From assembly GCA_030536565.1 (NCBI GenBank), contig JAUNPT010000097.1, positions 1 through 8,589 on the forward strand: a stretch of DNA of 8,589 nt, in the 5' to 3' direction. Positions within the stretch are counted from its first letter, which is position 1. The number at the start of each line of letters is the position of its first letter. Both the position numbers and the translations under genes were made by a program. The notes beneath the pieces were generated by a model. The model worked only from the letters and a program-made list of their open reading frames with translations, did no database searches and was not told where the DNA came from. Source of the DNA: Eubacteriales bacterium. Its GTDB lineage: Bacteria; Bacillota; Clostridia; Lachnospirales; Lachnospiraceae. Below, piece after piece: positions 6,002 through 8,589 of the stretch.

Positions 6002-7534
6002 ATGATTGCAAAAATTATATTACTGGTGATATTTTTTACTACTATGTTAGGTGTAGGTATTTACTCAAGAAATAGGACTAAAAGTGTCAACGATTTTGTG
6101 CTTGGAGGACGCGGCGTAGGGCCATGGCTTACAGCCTTTGCTTATGGAACCTCTTATTTTTCAGCAGTTGTTTTTGTTGGATATGCAGGACAATTTGGCT
6201 ACAAATATGGTCTGGCATCTACCTGGATTGGTGTTGGCAATGCATTGATTGGTTCTTTGCTTGCATGGGTTATTCTTGGGAGAAGGACTCGAATTATGAG
6301 TAAGCATTTTGAATCAAAAACTATGCCCGATTATTTTGGCAAAAGATATGACAGCAATGCATTAAGAATTGCAGCCTCAATTATTTCTTTTGTATTTTTA
6401 ATTCCATATACTGCATCTGTATACAATGGTCTGTCAAGACTTTTTGGAATGGCATTTGATGTTCCATATGTTGTCTGTGTAGTAGTTATGGCAACCTTAA
6501 CATGTATATATATTGTTATCGGCGGTTATATGGCTACAGCAATAAATGATTTTATTCAAGGCATTATTATGATTGTAGGTATTGTAGTTGTAATAGGTGC
6601 TGTTATTTCAGGAAAAGGCGGGTTCATGAGTGCAGTTATGCAGTTGTCCGAAATTCCAAGCGATGTTCCTGCCACAATGGGGCAAAATGGAGCTTTTGCT
6701 TCATTTTTTGGTACAGATCCATTTAATCTGTTAGGTGTTGTTATTTTAACTTCCCTTGGTACATGGGGGCTTCCTCAGATGATACATAAATTTTATGCAA
6801 TTAAGGATGAGAAATCTGTCCGTACGGGAACAATTATATCTACATTTTTTGCTATAGTTGTCGCAGGTGGTTCTTATTTCCTTGGAGGTTTTGGCCGGTT
6901 GTTTGACACAGCCGCAATTCATAATGAAAAAGGCGGTGTTATTTATGATGCTATTATTCCGTCCATGCTGTCAACACTTCCTGATATTTTAGTTGGTGTT
7001 GTAATTGTGCTTGTGCTGTCAGCTTCAATGTCAACATTGTCCTCTCTTGTACTTACATCAAGCTCAACACTTACACTTGATTTTATTAAAGATAATATCA
7101 TTAAAAATATGTCTGAAAAGAAGCAGCTATTAATAATGAGGATACTTCTTATATTCTTTGTTGCGGTTTCTGTTATAATAGCCCTTGACCCGCCTACATT
7201 TATCGCACAGCTTATGGGTATTTCATGGGGTGCGCTGGCTGGAGCATTTTTAGCACCTTTTCTTTATGGTTTATACTGGAAAGGTGTCACAAAGGCTGCT
7301 GTATGGGCAAGCTTTGCATGCGGTGTAGGTATTACTGTTTCAAATATGTTTTTTAAATTTATTTCATCACCTATTAATGCTGGAGCAGCAGCAATGATAG
7401 CGGGTTTAATTATTGTTCCGGCAGTAAGTCTTGTAACTCCGAAGATTAATAAAGAGCAGGTTGATGATATATTTAACTGCTATGAAGAAAAGGTAACTGT
7501 TGAAATGAAGGAAGCTCTGCCAGAAGAAGAATAA
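6002..7534 (+). CDS. Sodium:solute symporter (SSS family)
   Basis: A 510-residue inner-membrane secondary transporter importing a small solute with Na+. It has the family's LeuT-like fold: a short N-terminal helix (about 3-20), then the VLGGRGVGPWLTAFAYGTSY entry into the broken helix at 33-52, and about a dozen further hydrophobic segments. The LSASMSTLSSLV block (339-350) corresponds to the helix carrying the Ser residues of the conserved sodium site. The KMP-type signature region is seen at KTMPDYFGKRY (106-116) and FIQGIIM in the middle. The charged C-terminal tail (about 480-510) is cytoplasmic. AAAGGAG at 5988-5994 supports the ATG at 6002. The substrate is not readable from the sequence. 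Location between an aromatic-acid module and a GH4 galacturonidase leaves two candidates: an aryl acid or amino acid, or a pectin-derived uronide. Confidence 0.93.
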   Translation: MIAKIILLVIFFTTMLGVGIYSRNRTKSVNDFVLGGRGVGPWLTAFAYGTSYFSAVVFVGYAGQFGYKYGLASTWIGVGNALIGSLLAWVILGRRTRIMSKHFESKTMPDYFGKRYDSNALRIAASIISFVFLIPYTASVYNGLSRLFGMAFDVPYVVCVVVMATLTCIYIVIGGYMATAINDFIQGIIMIVGIVVVIGAVISGKGGFMSAVMQLSEIPSDVPATMGQNGAFASFFGTDPFNLLGVVILTSLGTWGLPQMIHKFYAIKDEKSVRTGTIISTFFAIVVAGGSYFLGGFGRLFDTAAIHNEKGGVIYDAIIPSMLSTLPDILVGVVIVLVLSASMSTLSSLVLTSSSTLTLDFIKDNIIKNMSEKKQLLIMRILLIFFVAVSVIIALDPPTFIAQLMGISWGALAGAFLAPFLYGLYWKGVTKAAVWASFACGVGITVSNMFFKFISSPINAGAAAMIAGLIIVPAVSLVTPKINKEQVDDIFNCYEEKVTVEMKEALPEEE

Positions 7535-7582
7535 CATATCAAACGTATATACTAAATTGAATTTAATAAAATGGAGATTTTT

Positions 7583-8589
7583 ATGAAGAAAATTAAAATT
7601 GCTTATTTAGGTGGCGGCTCAAAGCAATGGGCACGCGTTTTTATGTATGATCTCGCTTTATGCTCCGACTTAACAGGAGAGATTGGACTATACGATATCG
7701 ACAATGAATCTGCTGTCAGAAACCAGCAGATAGGTGCTAAAATCAATGCTGCGAAGGAAACTGTCTCCAAGTGGAATTATGTAGTCTATCCTGAGCTTAA
7801 TAAATGTCTTGAAAATGCAGATTTCGTTGTAATTTCTATATTACCAGGTACATTTGAAGAAATGCGAAGTGATGTACATGCACCAGAAAAATATGGTATT
7901 TATCAGAGTGTTGGAGACACAGCCGGCCCAGGCGGAGTTTTGCGTGCTATGAGGACTGTGCCTATTTATGAGGAATTTGCCAGTGCAATAAAAGAAGTAT
8001 GTCCTAAAGCATGGGTAATTAACTTCACCAATCCTATGAGCATCTGTACAAAAACTCTATACAGAGTATTTCCACAGATTAAGGCATTTGGCTGCTGTCA
8101 TGAGGTTTTCCATACACAGGATTTCTTATGTGATATTTTGAAAGAAGAAACTGGTATTGAAGCAAAGCGAGGCGAGCTTTATACAGAGGTTTCAGGCATT
8201 AATCATTTTACATGGATATCATCTGCTAAGTACAAAGATATTGAAATTATGGAACTTTTACCAGATTACATTAAGAAGCATTATGAAGAAGGCCATTATG
8301 AACATGGCAGTGCCGACCAGTATAAGACAGATTCCTTTGCATATGCAAACAGAGTTAAAATGAATATGTTTATGCGCTACGGTGTACTTGGTGCAGCAGG
8401 AGACAGGCATCTTGCTGAATTTATGAATAACAGCTGGTACCTTAAATCAAAAGAGCAGGTCGACGACTGGAAATTTGCCCTGACTACGGTTGATTTCAGA
8501 GTTAACCAGATGAAAGAAAGAATAGAAGAATCTAAGAAACTCGCCAGTGGACAGAAGGCTGTCGAAGTAAAAAAATCTGATGAAGAAGC
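7583..8589 (+). CDS. lplD: Glycoside hydrolase family 4, LplD-like alpha-galacturonidase (3' partial)
   Basis: The first 335 codons of a cytoplasmic GH4 enzyme, cut by the window edge; about 100 residues should be missing. GH4 enzymes cleave glycosides by a redox-elimination mechanism needing NAD+ and a divalent metal, usually Mn2+. The N-terminal Rossmann fold shows IAYLGGGS (6-13) and the acidic LYDID (36-40). Other family blocks are GIYQSVGDTAGPGG (105-118), INFTNPMS (146-153), the metal-site CHEV (172-175), GINHFTW (205-211), and AAGDRHLAEF (271-280). As remembered, these match Bacillus subtilis LplD closely, and CHEV is the form seen in alpha-galacturonidases, while melibiases and phospho-glucosidases carry other variants. 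The likely role is splitting alpha-1,4-galacturonides from pectin. The ATG at 7583 has a GGAG site at 7573-7576. The gap to the symporter gene is 48 bases with no clear terminator. Confidence 0.88.
   Translation, partial: MKKIKIAYLGGGSKQWARVFMYDLALCSDLTGEIGLYDIDNESAVRNQQIGAKINAAKETVSKWNYVVYPELNKCLENADFVVISILPGTFEEMRSDVHAPEKYGIYQSVGDTAGPGGVLRAMRTVPIYEEFASAIKEVCPKAWVINFTNPMSICTKTLYRVFPQIKAFGCCHEVFHTQDFLCDILKEETGIEAKRGELYTEVSGINHFTWISSAKYKDIEIMELLPDYIKKHYEEGHYEHGSADQYKTDSFAYANRVKMNMFMRYGVLGAAGDRHLAEFMNNSWYLKSKEQVDDWKFALTTVDFRVNQMKERIEESKKLASGQKAVEVKKSDEE

Noticed and set aside
7535..7582. Independent promoter or terminator between the symporter and GH4 genes
   Set aside because: TATACT at 7548-7553 resembles a -10 box but has no -35 partner, and the only dyad (AAATT-G-AATTT) is short and purely AT.
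8157..8363. 68-codon plus-strand frame near the right end
   Set aside because: It is an out-of-frame shadow of the GH4 gene, whose motifs run continuously through this stretch in another frame.

Overview
The window suggests a low-GC, strictly anaerobic Gram-positive bacterium, most likely a gut Clostridium-type organism of the Lachnospiraceae kind. The reasons are AT-rich DNA, purine-rich AGGAG-type ribosome binding sites, a ferredoxin-dependent 2-oxoacid oxidoreductase, and a pectin-related glycoside hydrolase at the right edge. A pectin-using relative of Lachnospira is one candidate; this is inference, because no taxonomic marker is complete here. All supported genes are on the + strand.

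Layout. (1) 1-804: the 3' end of a ribonuclease E/G gene, with a 4-base start/stop overlap into a small PAP2-type membrane phosphatase. (2) 805-1027: the only long intergenic region. It holds a 13-bp perfect hairpin (probable terminator), two further dyads, three copies of GTACAA and a plausible promoter. (3) 1028-5976: a tight cluster of iorA (indolepyruvate:ferredoxin oxidoreductase alpha), iorB (beta), a PaaK-type arylacetate-CoA ligase, a tandem-ACT-domain protein and an amidohydrolase-family metal enzyme. (4) 6002-7534: a sodium:solute symporter. (5) 7583 to the right edge: the first 335 codons of a family GH4 enzyme resembling LplD alpha-galacturonidase, cut by the window end.

How the genes may work together. 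IorAB oxidatively decarboxylates arylpyruvates (transamination products of Trp, Phe, Tyr) to arylacetyl-CoA and reduced ferredoxin. The ligase interconverts arylacetyl-CoA and arylacetate. Run catabolically, the pair would excrete indoleacetate or phenylacetate and could conserve ATP. Run in reverse, it would salvage aryl acids into aromatic amino acids. The ACT protein looks like an amino-acid sensor for this module. The amidohydrolase starts 1 base after the ACT stop codon, so it is probably coupled to it, but its substrate is unknown. The symporter and GH4 gene follow with no visible terminator. The symporter could therefore serve either the aromatic-acid module or uptake of pectin-derived galacturonides.

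The most unusual element is the five-gene IOR-ligase-ACT-amidohydrolase block with its symporter. The individual families are known, but the roles of the last three members are not. No RNA gene, mobile element, CRISPR array or recognisable riboswitch was seen.
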